Shown here: positions 17,886-27,064 of the stretch, in pieces
Layout: each line of letters starts with the position of its first letter
Position numbering within the stretch: the stretch's first letter is position 1
From: Membranihabitans marinus
Lineage (GTDB): Bacteria; Bacteroidota; Bacteroidia; Chitinophagales; Saprospiraceae
Length of the DNA stretch: 64,000 bases
Direction: 5' to 3'
Assembly: GCF_019802045.1 (NCBI RefSeq)
Contig: NZ_JAHVHU010000007.1
Location: 248,001-312,000, forward strand
Program-made: the position numbers and the translations under genes
Notes under the pieces: model-generated
Seen by the model: the letters and a program-made list of their open reading frames with translations, nothing else
Database searches by the model: none
Told to the model about the DNA's origin: nothing

Positions 17886-19307
17886 ATGCCGGAAACTCCG
17901 AAAATAGATACGGATCAGAAAGCACTGGAAATTAATCTGAACGATCGGATTTACGGTACTTTTGCTGAGATTGGAGCAGGTCAGGAGGTGGCCAGATATT
18001 TCTTCAAAGTGGGAGCTGCTGCCGGAACGATCGTAAAGACGATGTCAGCTTATGACAAGGTCTTTTCAGATAATATATATGGAGCCGAGTCATCCGGTCG
18101 GTATGTGTGCGAATCGCGGTTGTATAAAATGCTGAACCACGAATACAACTTGCTCTGGGATCGGTTAAAAGAAGATCGGGGATCCAAGACTTTTTTCGCT
18201 TTTGCAGATACTATCCAATCCATCAATTATCAGAAGAGCAATTTTGGACAAGGGTGGTTGGGGCTCCGGTTTCAGCTTACTCCCGGCGGAGAATACAATG
18301 AGCTGGTGCTTCATGCACGCATGCGCGACAATGATGCCCAGCTTCAGGCCGCTGCCATAGGAATCCTTGGTGTCAATATGCTGTATGCAGCGTATTATCA
18401 TTTCGATGATCCGGAAACGTTTGTGCGTTCTTTGCATGACCACCTGCACGACCGTTTGTCCATTGATATGATCCGGTTGCGCGGACCGGAATTCGAAGAT
18501 TGGGACAACAGAATTCTTTCTATGTACCTGGTGAAGAACCACCTTACCGAGGTGGCTATGTTTGATCAAAACGGCCAATCGGTACATGCTTCAGAGTTTT
18601 TATATAAAAACTCACTTATGGTAGTTCGGGGAAATTTTAGGCCTCCAACCCTGGTTACGGAAGATGTATTCGAACGTTCTTTTAAAAAATTTCAAAATGA
18701 GCATGATGTCGATGAGAAGCGTTCGATCATCATGGCTGAGCTGACACTGGAGAATATTACGGAGAATGGTCGGATTGACACCGAAGATTTCAAAGCCCGG
18801 GCGGATCTGCTTAATGCTATGGGGCAAATGGTTATCGTATCCGACTGCAGCGAACATCAAAAGCTGATTAACTACCTGTCCGATTACAAGATCCATCAGC
18901 TTGGTATTGTGATCGGTATCCGTGAGTTTCGGGATCTTATCGTCGATAAATATGATACATACCAAGATGGCGACTTGCTGGTGGCTTTTGGACAGTTATT
19001 TACACGAAATATTAAAGTATATGTGTATCCGGCGCTCAATGACGACCTGACAGAAATCATGACTCTGGATACGCTTCGATTGCCGGAAGGAATCCATTTT
19101 TTATACCGGTTTCTTATCGACCAGGAACTTATCGTAGAAGTAAAAGATTACAATGCCGATAAGCTGAGCATAATACCTCATGGGGTGTATAAGATGATCA
19201 AAAGTGGAGAGTCAGGGTGGGAGTCATATATTCCTGAAGATCTGGTTCATTTGATCAAAGAAAAACAACTGTTTTACGGGGAATCTGAAAATGATAATTA
19301 CGGATAA
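17886..19307 (+). CDS. Conserved cytosolic protein of unknown function
   Basis: A 473-residue soluble protein with the strongly conserved opening LNDRIYGTFAEIGAGQEVARYF and FKVGAAAGTIVKTMSAYDK, followed by GRYVCESRL. I recognise these as belonging to a family common in Bacteroidota whose members carry conflicting automatic names such as TonB-dependent receptor or nucleotide adenylyltransferase. Neither fits: there is no signal peptide, plug or beta-barrel pattern, and no HxGH motif. The composition looks globular, and the C-terminal third may contain a regulatory fold. It lies 60 nt after mtaB and 12 nt before an M15 peptidase gene on the same strand. No function is assigned. Confidence 0.85.
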   Translation: MPETPKIDTDQKALEINLNDRIYGTFAEIGAGQEVARYFFKVGAAAGTIVKTMSAYDKVFSDNIYGAESSGRYVCESRLYKMLNHEYNLLWDRLKEDRGSKTFFAFADTIQSINYQKSNFGQGWLGLRFQLTPGGEYNELVLHARMRDNDAQLQAAAIGILGVNMLYAAYYHFDDPETFVRSLHDHLHDRLSIDMIRLRGPEFEDWDNRILSMYLVKNHLTEVAMFDQNGQSVHASEFLYKNSLMVVRGNFRPPTLVTEDVFERSFKKFQNEHDVDEKRSIIMAELTLENITENGRIDTEDFKARADLLNAMGQMVIVSDCSEHQKLINYLSDYKIHQLGIVIGIREFRDLIVDKYDTYQDGDLLVAFGQLFTRNIKVYVYPALNDDLTEIMTLDTLRLPEGIHFLYRFLIDQELIVEVKDYNADKLSIIPHGVYKMIKSGESGWESYIPEDLVHLIKEKQLFYGESENDNYG

Positions 19308-19319
19308 AACAAAAATTAA

Positions 19320-20162
19320 ATGAAACACAAAATAGTAAAAGGCCTTTTGGTTCTGGCCATCGGTTGGATGATGGCTTGTCAATGGGTGAATGATACCCCG
19401 GCAGAATCGACAGTTTCGCCTGTGCCGTCCAATGACATCGTGATATCTTCTGAAACATCGAAAGAATGGAATTTGTGGCCTATTGATACGAGTATACGCT
19501 ATGTGACGGGAGATTTTGATCCCGCCAAGGATACGACATTCACTTTGGTGCCCCGGAATAAAGCTGACCGGACAGGCATGTACCTCCGGAAGGACACCTA
19601 CCAGGCGTTTTTGGCCATGGATTCTGCAGCTCGCGAGGAAGGTGTGATTCTGCAGATTCGATCCGCCACCCGAAATTTTGATTATCAAAAATCTATCTGG
19701 GAGCGAAAGTGGACTGGTGAAACGGCGATTGAGAATGGTGAAAAACTCAATGAGTCCACCCCGGATCCGGTGGAGCGGGCACGGAAGATTCTTCGGTATA
19801 GCTCCATGCCCGGAACCAGCCGGCACCATTGGGGGACAGATATCGATTTGAACAATTTCACCAATCGGTTCTTTGAACATGGAGAGGGGCTGAAGATATA
19901 CACCTGGTTGGAGGAGCATGCAGCTAATTATGGATTTCGACAACCTTATACAAAAAAAGATAGCCTGAGACCCTATGGTTACAACGAAGAAAAGTGGCAT
20001 TGGAGCTTTTATCCGGTGTCCGATGTGCTCACAGAATACGCTGCGAAACATCTGAAAAATGAGATGATCTCTGGGTTTAAAGGGGCTGAAACGGCGGAGG
20101 AGATTGATGTTGTCAAGAACTATGTGCTGGGCATTAATCCCGAGTTGCTCAGTGGAAAATAG
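19320..20162 (+). CDS. M15 family D-Ala-D-Ala carboxypeptidase lipoprotein
   Basis: A 280-residue VanY/M15 metallopeptidase. The N-terminus ends in WMMAC with Cys at residue 20, a lipobox-like site suggesting anchoring in an envelope membrane. Zinc ligands are visible in GTSRHHWGTDIDLNNF (His and Asp) and EKWHWSFYP (catalytic Glu-x-x-His). The segment LQIRSATRNFDYQ is also typical of the family. It would trim D-alanine from peptidoglycan stem peptides. It begins 12 nt after the preceding conserved unknown gene, so the two are likely cotranscribed. Confidence 0.9.
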   Translation: MKHKIVKGLLVLAIGWMMACQWVNDTPAESTVSPVPSNDIVISSETSKEWNLWPIDTSIRYVTGDFDPAKDTTFTLVPRNKADRTGMYLRKDTYQAFLAMDSAAREEGVILQIRSATRNFDYQKSIWERKWTGETAIENGEKLNESTPDPVERARKILRYSSMPGTSRHHWGTDIDLNNFTNRFFEHGEGLKIYTWLEEHAANYGFRQPYTKKDSLRPYGYNEEKWHWSFYPVSDVLTEYAAKHLKNEMISGFKGAETAEEIDVVKNYVLGINPELLSGK

Positions 20163-20325
20163 AGTATAGTTTATAGTCTGTAGACAACGCTGCTGAATCT
20201 ATATCCTGAGGGTGGCAAACGAAAGCTTTGCAGATTGTTGGGGTTTGTTAGGTACCTGCCCAAATTTTTTCGTGGCCCTCGTCGATAATTTACTATGAAT
20301 AATTAATCATTTATAAACTAAAAAA

Positions 20326-20883
20326 ATGGCATACACACTTTCGAACATGTTACCGCTGGGCACGGTCGCCCCGGAATTTACACTGGTGGATCCTTTGGAC
20401 GGGAAGAAGAAATCCCTGGATGAGCTCAAGTCCGATCAGGCAACCGTCATTATGTTTATTTGCAACCACTGTCCATATGTGATTCATTTGATCCGAGACA
20501 TTGTAGATACCGCTGAAGAGTATATGGAAAAAGGCGTTCGGTTTGTGGCGATTAGTCCCAATGATGTAGAGAATTACCCCGATGATAGCCCGGATCGCAT
20601 GGCCCTTATTGCTAAGGTTCTGCAATTTCCGTTTCCTTATCTTTTCGATGAAACGCAGGAGGTCGCGAAAGCTTATGATGCTGCGTGTACACCAGATTTT
20701 TATATTTTTGATCGGAAAATGGAATTGGCCTACCGGGGACAGTATGATGATTCCAGGCCAAGTAAGGATGTGCCGGTCACGGGGAAAGATTTCAAAGCTG
20801 CACTAGATGCTGTTCTGGCAGGTGACCAGCCCTCGGACAGGCAGGTTCCAAGTGGAGGATGTAATATTAAATGGAAAAAATAA
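20326..20883 (+). CDS. Thioredoxin-like / AhpC-TSA family protein
   Basis: A 185-residue thioredoxin-fold protein with the motif FICNHCPYV (Cys 46 and Cys 49), the redoxin N-terminal GTVAPEFTLVDPLDGKKKSL and the cis-Pro region TPDFYIFD. This CNHCPYV subgroup is common in Bacteroidota and annotated as thioredoxin family or redoxin domain protein; the partner is unknown. There is no signal peptide, so it is cytosolic. A third cysteine pair partner may be SGGCNIKWK at the C-terminus. An A-rich stretch precedes the ATG in place of a Shine-Dalgarno sequence. Confidence 0.9.
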   Translation: MAYTLSNMLPLGTVAPEFTLVDPLDGKKKSLDELKSDQATVIMFICNHCPYVIHLIRDIVDTAEEYMEKGVRFVAISPNDVENYPDDSPDRMALIAKVLQFPFPYLFDETQEVAKAYDAACTPDFYIFDRKMELAYRGQYDDSRPSKDVPVTGKDFKAALDAVLAGDQPSDRQVPSGGCNIKWKK

Positions 20884-20886
20884 AAG

Positions 20887-21000
20887 CTGATAACAAGGAA
20901 GCTCAAAGCAAGGAAGCTGAAAGCTCAAAGCTCAAAGTCCTAAGCTTAAAGCAAGGAAGCTGAAAGCTCAAAGTCCTAAGCTTAAAGCAAGAGAGCTCAA
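20887..21000 (+). repeat. Degenerate tandem repeat rich in AAGCTCAAAG
   Basis: Between the thioredoxin-like gene and a lipoprotein gene, a unit built from AAAGCAAGGAAGCTGAAAG, CTCAAAG and TCCTAAGCTTAA recurs: copies start near 20905 and 20948, and a partial third near 20984. The first copy carries an extra CTCAAAG. No reading frame or symmetric hairpin explains it. Confidence 0.75.
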
Positions 21001-21038
21001 ATCATAAATCCAGAAATTGCTACGTAAATAAGAAGACT

Positions 21039-21539
21039 ATGAAACAAATCGCACTTTTATTTCCCCTTACATTTTTGCTCCTGATGGGGCAGAGTTGCCA
21101 ATCGGGGTCAGAATCAAATTCGGGTGAAAAGGAAGGTCTCTTCGCCCAAAAAAAAACCAACGAATACACCATGATCGAACAAGGTCCGGTGTATTCTTTT
21201 ACGGTAGTACCCGATAAATATGATAACTGCAGAGCCGTGTTCGCATTGTCCGAGGATGATCTGACGTCTGAACGGTTTATCTTTGCTACTGATCTGCGGA
21301 AGTCCGCAGTTTTAGCGATGGATGGCCGGTTGATTGAACTGGAACTTTTCACAAAGCGCACCGTAGATCTTTCCGCCCAGTTTTATAAATATGAAGGGAA
21401 AGGCTACTCTGTCGATTTGGAAATTCGTAAATCTGAGGTTATCGGGAATAACCTCAAGAAGGTACGCGGCCAATTGAAAATCTTTAGCGAAAGTGGTTTT
21501 CGGGATGTTTTTTACATCATGGGAGAAATAAAATGCTGA
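21039..21539 (+). CDS. Hypothetical lipoprotein
   Basis: A 166-residue protein starting with a lipoprotein-type signal (hydrophobic run ending GQSC, Cys at residue 20), then a low-complexity Ser/Glu/Gly linker and a beta-rich body of about 120 residues ending in Cys. I recognise no family. The body shows alternating hydrophobic strands, consistent with a small extracytoplasmic beta domain. It is not closely linked to neighbours: the tandem repeat lies upstream and 257 nt follow before the next gene. Confidence 0.7.
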   Translation: MKQIALLFPLTFLLLMGQSCQSGSESNSGEKEGLFAQKKTNEYTMIEQGPVYSFTVVPDKYDNCRAVFALSEDDLTSERFIFATDLRKSAVLAMDGRLIELELFTKRTVDLSAQFYKYEGKGYSVDLEIRKSEVIGNNLKKVRGQLKIFSESGFRDVFYIMGEIKC

Positions 21540-21796
21540 TACATCCCGGAATCTTATTTGATATGTGTGAATAATTCTGCAAATTTCGTATTTTGTCGGT
21601 TTCCTGTGAACAGCAAGGGTAATATTACTTTTTTTTCATAATGTAGTTCCCGCTGTTTATGGATATAGGACCCGTCGCGGGGCTGACCCGGACGAGATGA
21701 ATTAATTATTTTAAGCCCGATGCCATGCATTGGGAAAAGGAAATCTGCTCTTACATTGGAATATTTCAGATGTGAGAAAGAGTAAAATCACAAATC

Positions 21797-23116
21797 ATGC
21801 AGGATCAAACCAATAAAAAAACAAACAATCCGGGACGTCGTACTTTTATTAAAACAGCCGGGACGACCCTGGCAGCTACTGCCGTGGGAATGAATATGGC
21901 CTATGGCAGAGGACCGTCAGCTGAAGAGGATGGAATCCTTAAGGTCGGATTAATCGGATGTGGAGGCCGGGGTACCGGTGCCGCCGTGCAGGCATTGACG
22001 GCCGATAGCAAGACCAGGCTCACCGCCATGGGGGATGTATTTGAAGATCACCTGAACCAGTCTTATTCAGCGATCAAAGAAGAAATGGGTGACCAGGTAA
22101 CGGTCGCAGACAGTCATAAATTTATTGGTTTTGATGCGTATCAAAAAGTTATCGATTCCGGTGTAGATGTAGTATTACTGACCACACCACCCGTTTTCCG
22201 ACCGGGCCAATTTGAAGCTGCCATCGCGGCCGGCAAGCATGTGTTTTGTGAAAAGCCTATGGCTGTTGACCCGGCCGGAGTGCGGAAAGTCCTGAAAGCA
22301 GCGCAGACCGCTAAAGAAAAAAGATTGTCAGTGTTGGCTGGATTCTGTTATCGGTATGATGCGGTAAATATGGCTGCTTATGAGCAGATCCATCAGGGAA
22401 TCGTCGGTGATATTCATTGCGTAACGACCAAACGATTTGGTGGTGAGTTGTGGTCCAAACCACGACAACCAGGTTGGTCTGATATGGAATACCAATTGCG
22501 GAATTGGCTGTATTATGATTGGTTGTCCGGTGATTTTATCACAGAACAAGCGGTTCACAGTCTGGACCTGATGGCCTGGGCACTGGGTGACCGGGTTCCG
22601 GTCAAAGCCATTGGAACCGGCGGTCGACAAAAGCGAGTTGATCCGATTTATGGAAATATCTACGACCATTTTGCGATCGAATATGAATACGAAGATGGCG
22701 TCAAAGGAATTCATATGTGCCGTCAACAATCCGGAACCAAAGGAAGTAACACCGTCGATGTTTTCGGAACCAAAGGACATGCCTATGTCAAACCCGCTGC
22801 TGAAGCGCGAATTTCGGGTCAGCAAAACTGGCAGTTTGAAGGCCAGCGGAATAACATGTACCAACATGAACACGATCTGTTCTTTGATGCCATACGGAAG
22901 GATAAACCCATGAACGATGGTGTCTGGATGGCCCACAGCTCTATGCTGGCTATTCTGGGGCGTATGGTCGGCTACAGCGGACAAGAAATCAGCTGGGAAC
23001 AGGCGATGAATTCAGATATGCACATTGGGCCCGATTTCGAAGATTATGCATTTGATCTTCAGTGGCCGATGTCTCCGGTGCCGGTGCCGGGTAAGACGAA
23101 AGTACTGAAAAGCTAG
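21797..23116 (+). CDS. Tat-exported Gfo/Idh/MocA family oxidoreductase
   Basis: A 439-residue NAD(P)-dependent sugar dehydrogenase-like enzyme. A twin-arginine signal (GRRTFIKTAG, residues 13-22) precedes the Rossmann fold with VGLIGCGGRGTG near 52-63. The EKP motif is in FCEKPMAVDP near 150, and HSLDLMAWALG carries the downstream conserved His/Asp region. Exported, Tat-dependent members usually retain a bound cofactor and work in the periplasm on sugars or glycosides. The next gene on the same strand is a secreted DUF1080 protein, a frequent companion, which suggests 3-keto-sugar chemistry; substrate unknown. Confidence 0.92.
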   Translation: MQDQTNKKTNNPGRRTFIKTAGTTLAATAVGMNMAYGRGPSAEEDGILKVGLIGCGGRGTGAAVQALTADSKTRLTAMGDVFEDHLNQSYSAIKEEMGDQVTVADSHKFIGFDAYQKVIDSGVDVVLLTTPPVFRPGQFEAAIAAGKHVFCEKPMAVDPAGVRKVLKAAQTAKEKRLSVLAGFCYRYDAVNMAAYEQIHQGIVGDIHCVTTKRFGGELWSKPRQPGWSDMEYQLRNWLYYDWLSGDFITEQAVHSLDLMAWALGDRVPVKAIGTGGRQKRVDPIYGNIYDHFAIEYEYEDGVKGIHMCRQQSGTKGSNTVDVFGTKGHAYVKPAAEARISGQQNWQFEGQRNNMYQHEHDLFFDAIRKDKPMNDGVWMAHSSMLAILGRMVGYSGQEISWEQAMNSDMHIGPDFEDYAFDLQWPMSPVPVPGKTKVLKS

Positions 23117-23472
23117 CATCGGTTTCATCGGGAAAGTAATTGATAAAATATGAAACTCAAATAAATATAATGGGTTCAGGCACAAATAAAACGAACCCTC
23201 TGAAGAGTGACTGGACAGATTTTGGATGCAATTGACTTTTGAAAAAATAAAGCAGTTGGTTTAAACGAAGTAGTTAGCGGAATTTGGGGACTGGCCTTGT
23301 TCGGCATGAACCAGTAGTAGAAAATGACATGACGACGAATTGCACCTTGCTCTCAAACACTGACAAGTCTCATACTTCCCCTGAAAATCATTTAACTTCA
23401 TTAGTACATCTTCCTCTCCCTATAAAATTTTATCCAAGACGCTGACAGGTAAATGGCAAATCAAAAATAACT
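23117..23472. other. Intergenic region without recognised features
   Basis: These 356 nt separate the oxidoreductase and DUF1080 genes. No open frame with family similarity, perfect -7 box, hairpin with T-tract or repeat was found. The size argues for a separate promoter for the DUF1080 gene, but none could be pinpointed. Confidence 0.4.
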
Positions 23473-24222
23473 ATGAAACACAATACACTTTACTTTTTTC
23501 TTATCCTTTTTACCACGTTGGTTTATTCTTCACAAGCCCAGGAATATTTATTCGATTTTGGCGAAGTTATTCCATTGGCCAATGCACTTGAAGAAACCGA
23601 TAAGGGTAAGACGGAACCAATCCAATGGTACAATGTCAATACCGAAAAAGAGACCTGGGACCACCGCGACAGCATTTTGGTTTGTTACGGAAACCCCATC
23701 GGCGTGGTACGGAGTGGTCGGCAGTTTGAGAATTACATGCTGCACGTCGAGTGGAAACACATGGAAGCCGGCGGGAATTCAGGAATGTTTATGTGGAGCA
23801 GTGCGGTACCTGGTAAAAACCGTCTGCCCAATGGCGTAGAAGTACAAATGTTGGAACTCGATTGGGTGAAGTTAAATACCCGAAATGGTAAGGAACCGCC
23901 GATTGCTTATGTGCATGGTGAGATGTGGGGTGTGGGTGATGTGGTCACCACGCCGGATAATCCCCGGGGCGTACGAAGTAAATCCATCGAGAACCGATGC
24001 AAAGGAAAAGGGGAGTGGAATACCTACGATGTGGTCTGCGTGGATGGTACCATCAAGTTGTCCGTCAATGGAAAATTTGTGAACGGAATCAGCGAATCCA
24101 CCCAGCGGAAAGGGTATATGTGTCTCGAATCTGAAGGTGCTGAAATCCATTTCCGGAATCTGAAGGTCATCGAATTGCCGGGTGGACTGGCGGAGGAGGT
24201 CGAGTCTCTTCCTAATGAGTGA
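23473..24222 (+). CDS. Secreted DUF1080 (3-keto-disaccharide hydrolase) protein
   Basis: A 249-residue protein with a Sec signal peptide (about residues 1-22, cleavage after SSQA) and a single jelly-roll DUF1080 domain. Typical stretches are NYMLHVEWKH, GGNSGMFMWSS, LPNGVEVQMLELDW and the C-terminal IHFRNLKVIELPGG. DUF1080 proteins have a concanavalin-like fold, and some hydrolyse 3-keto-glycosides. Being next to a Tat-exported Gfo/Idh/MocA oxidoreductase supports such a role in the periplasm, but this is inference. Length is normal for a single-domain member. Confidence 0.9.
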   Translation: MKHNTLYFFLILFTTLVYSSQAQEYLFDFGEVIPLANALEETDKGKTEPIQWYNVNTEKETWDHRDSILVCYGNPIGVVRSGRQFENYMLHVEWKHMEAGGNSGMFMWSSAVPGKNRLPNGVEVQMLELDWVKLNTRNGKEPPIAYVHGEMWGVGDVVTTPDNPRGVRSKSIENRCKGKGEWNTYDVVCVDGTIKLSVNGKFVNGISESTQRKGYMCLESEGAEIHFRNLKVIELPGGLAEEVESLPNE

Positions 24223-24431
24223 CTTTTAAAAAGTAATGCAAGCGGAACGATGTTTGTCAAGTTAATAGCTGAGATAAACGCTTTAGAATTATTGTCATAG
24301 AAAGACCTCAATCTTTGGCATGCTTCTGAATTCAAATGGTATAAGTCAAAACCCATGAATTTTACAGGTTAAGAGTAGTTGGTTTAGATCGTTGGCTAAA
24401 ATTTACTTTCGGAACAGAGGCTCCATCCTCT

Positions 24432-25733
24432 TTAGTACAGGTTGGCTAAGCGGTACATCAACACCGCCGCCCGCTTTGCCTGCACAGGAATTTTACTCAG
24501 GTCGCCCGTTTCATGGATGGTGTGCGCCCCGGCTCCACTCATCCCCAGACCATCCACCGCCATATCCACCAGGCCTGAAGTAAACGAAATGTCCGCAGCC
24601 CCGGCATTTCTGGGGTCTACCGCTGTAACGGGTCCAAATCCCAGATCCTCGCTCACGGTGCTGTACAAGTGGAGGAGTTTCTGGTTTCCTGCAGTAGATG
24701 GCAATGGCGGGTATCCTGCTCTACTGAATGTCAATTCAGCTGTTGTTCCCGGGTAATTATTCGATGCGATTCTGAGCATGATCTTTTGAGCTCTTTCTAA
24801 TTGTTCCGGAGACACCGCCCGGAGATCACCGGATACCTTGGCTTCCTGAGCCACCACATTACTCTTTCCGAAAGCGGTTCCCTGGCTTTGTTCGGAATCA
24901 TACGAGGTTGTCGTTCCACCCACAATGACGCCGGGATTGAAGGTGAGATTTTTTTCATTAGTAAGTTCTTGATAAAAAGTGTTGAGAATCCGGGATGCCT
25001 CGTAGATGGCTCCGACGCCAACACCATCCGTAAATACCTGTGAAGAGTGGGCTGGTGTACCGGAAACCTGTAGCGTCCACCCGGTCCAGCCTCTTCTGGA
25101 TACTACCAGTGTTTCCGGGTTTCCGTCCGCGTTTTCAAAAGCCAGCGCAATGTCCGCCCGCTGAGCTCCATCGGTGAGTGCTTTTTTTGAAAGTTCAATC
25201 GGACGGCCGCTGTGCTCCTCATCCCCGGTAAGAACCACTTCGATCTGCATATCGTGAAGCAGATTGGCTTCTTTTAGTGCTCTTAGGGCCATCAGGATAA
25301 TCACATTGCCGCCCTTCATATCTGATACTCCGGGTCCCTTCATAATGCTATCGTTCACCATGACAAGAGATTGAAACGGACTTTCTGGTTCAAAAACCGT
25401 ATCCAAATGGCCGATCAACAGTAGTCGCGGTCCCGTGGTTCCATGGGTCCGCGCCACGACGTGGCCTGCTCGTTTGAACGCTGCTCCGTCGATCCATTGG
25501 GTTTCCATCCCCAGCTTTTCAAATTCCGTGATATATACATCTCCCACCCGTCGGACTCCTTCAAAGTTCATCGTCCCGCTGTTGATGTTCACGGTCTTTT
25601 CCAGTACGGAAATATAATAGGCTGTTTCTTGGTCAATGGTCAGAAGCATAGCTTCTTCGGTTTGGTTAATTTGACTCCACATCGTGCTGGAGAAAAATAA
25701 TGATAAAAAGTATGCTATCAATGGGCTTCGCAT
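24432..25733 (-). CDS. Secreted M20 family metallopeptidase (glutamate carboxypeptidase-like)
   Basis: A 433-residue M20 zinc peptidase with an N-terminal signal peptide (residues 1-20). Zinc ligands are visible in IGHLDTVF (His/Asp), VSDMKGGN (bridging Asp), TGDEEHSG (catalytic Glu pair) and the C-terminal TIHETGD (His). The dimerisation domain with GGTTTSY lies between. The arrangement fits carboxypeptidase G2-like enzymes that release C-terminal glutamate or related residues in the periplasm; the substrate is not determinable. It is divergent from the MFS transporter gene at 25.8 kb. Confidence 0.92.
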   Translation of the reverse strand: MRSPLIAYFLSLFFSSTMWSQINQTEEAMLLTIDQETAYYISVLEKTVNINSGTMNFEGVRRVGDVYITEFEKLGMETQWIDGAAFKRAGHVVARTHGTTGPRLLLIGHLDTVFEPESPFQSLVMVNDSIMKGPGVSDMKGGNVIILMALRALKEANLLHDMQIEVVLTGDEEHSGRPIELSKKALTDGAQRADIALAFENADGNPETLVVSRRGWTGWTLQVSGTPAHSSQVFTDGVGVGAIYEASRILNTFYQELTNEKNLTFNPGVIVGGTTTSYDSEQSQGTAFGKSNVVAQEAKVSGDLRAVSPEQLERAQKIMLRIASNNYPGTTAELTFSRAGYPPLPSTAGNQKLLHLYSTVSEDLGFGPVTAVDPRNAGAADISFTSGLVDMAVDGLGMSGAGAHTIHETGDLSKIPVQAKRAAVLMYRLANLY

Positions 25734-25812
25734 GGTCTGGTGTCGTATGTTAAAAAATGAAAATACACATTTTTGATCATTTCCTTAAATTTTTTATATC
25801 ACCTCGTTTGGT

Positions 25813-25820
25813 TACTTTTG
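25813..25820 (+). promoter_or_regulatory. -7 element upstream of the MFS gene
   Basis: TACTTTTG matches TAnnTTTG exactly. It lies inside the maximal open frame of the transporter but 27 nt upstream of the TTG at 25848, which favours that TTG as the true start. A TTG -33 box is not evident. Confidence 0.5.
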
Positions 25821-25847
25821 CTCGATACGGGAAAAAAAACCAACATA

Positions 25848-27038
25848 TTGAAGCCTTTTTCCACCTGGTCCAGATCTGGTTTGTTGCTGTTTCTGGGCAT
25901 CATACTTATTTCTTTCAATCTACGTCCCGGATTCACCAGCGTTGGTGCGATACTGGGATTGATCCAGGATGATCTGGGGATGACCCATACCCAATTGGGT
26001 CTGCTGACGACCTTGCCTTTGCTGGCATTTTCGACAGCGTCCTTGTTTACCTCTCGACTGACACGATGGGTGGGCTTTGAAATGACCCTGATGATCGGGG
26101 TGGTGATGATCGGCTCCGGGACTATTCTGAGGGGTCTGGGTGGTATTTATTTGTTGTATGTGGCGACGGTGATTATGGGTGGAGGCATTGCGATATGCAA
26201 TGTTGCGCTCATTCCATTGATAAAAAACCGCCTCGACCAGCACGCTGCTATGGTGACCGCAACCTATACGCTGGGTATGAGTGTATTCTCGGCGCTGGGA
26301 TCGGGGGTGACAGCACCCCTTTCGGTGAATCTTCAGTGGGGGTGGCGCGGTGGATTAATGATCTGGGCGGTGTTGACTTTGATTACGATACCGGTATGGA
26401 TGATTCAATTAAAATCACGCTATGCACCGAAGAACCAAAACGCACATACGGTGAAAGGGTTAAATTTGTTAAAATATCGACGGGCCTGGCAGATCACCAT
26501 CTTTATGGGTATTCAGTCGTTTATTTTTTACGCATTAGCTTCGTGGGGGCCTGAGATATTAATTTCCAAAGGGTTTTCAATCGAAGAAAGTGGTTGGGCT
26601 ATATTCTATATGCAAATAGTTTCACTGGGTGCAGTGTATGTCATGCCCATATTGGCAGATCGTCCCGGGTATCTTCGTTACTTGGTATTGATTATGGGAG
26701 CTACGTTTTTTCTGGCGTTTGGGTTGTTGTTGAGTTCGGAGCGCTGGGTGCTGTATCTGGCGTTGACGATTATGGCACAGGCCACCGGAGGTAGCATTAG
26801 CCTGTCTTATTATTTGATCAGCAAAAGCACGCAGAAAAGCGAGAACACGGTCAAATTATCAGGAATGGCGCAGTCGTTTGGGTATTATATAGCAGCGGGT
26901 GGCCCGTTTTTTGTCGGGTGGTTGTATGATATTATCCAGGACTGGAACACTATTCTGATGTTGTTTTTTGGAGTAATTTGCTTTTACACGTACTTTAGCT
27001 GGATGTCTATCCGGGATGGTGTGGTGGAAACAGATTAA
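25848..27038 (+). CDS. MFS transporter, CynX/NimT-like family
   Basis: A 396-residue twelve-helix major facilitator. The first helix contains LILISFNLRPGFTSVGAI-type sequence (visible as ISFNLRPGFTSVGAILGLI), a hallmark of CynX/NimT cyanate or 2-nitroimidazole transporter relatives, followed by the loop TSRLTRWVG between helices 2 and 3. The open frame could extend to a TTG at 25773, but a promoter element at 25813-25820 and the hydrophobicity pattern favour TTG 25848 (MKPFSTWSRSG). The substrate is unknown. The gene is divergent from the M20 peptidase gene, so import of a peptide-derived amino acid is one possibility only. Confidence 0.88.
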   Translation: MKPFSTWSRSGLLLFLGIILISFNLRPGFTSVGAILGLIQDDLGMTHTQLGLLTTLPLLAFSTASLFTSRLTRWVGFEMTLMIGVVMIGSGTILRGLGGIYLLYVATVIMGGGIAICNVALIPLIKNRLDQHAAMVTATYTLGMSVFSALGSGVTAPLSVNLQWGWRGGLMIWAVLTLITIPVWMIQLKSRYAPKNQNAHTVKGLNLLKYRRAWQITIFMGIQSFIFYALASWGPEILISKGFSIEESGWAIFYMQIVSLGAVYVMPILADRPGYLRYLVLIMGATFFLAFGLLLSSERWVLYLALTIMAQATGGSISLSYYLISKSTQKSENTVKLSGMAQSFGYYIAAGGPFFVGWLYDIIQDWNTILMLFFGVICFYTYFSWMSIRDGVVETD

Positions 27039-27064
27039 CCAAATTATGGATCAGAAGCGCTGCG

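Noticed and set aside
19224-20051. 275-codon minus-strand frame opposite the M15 peptidase
   Set aside because: The plus strand has clear zinc-peptidase motifs, while the antisense product has no recognisable domain.
20887-21000. CRISPR array
   Set aside because: Units are degenerate, unequal and lack unique spacers; no cas genes are present.
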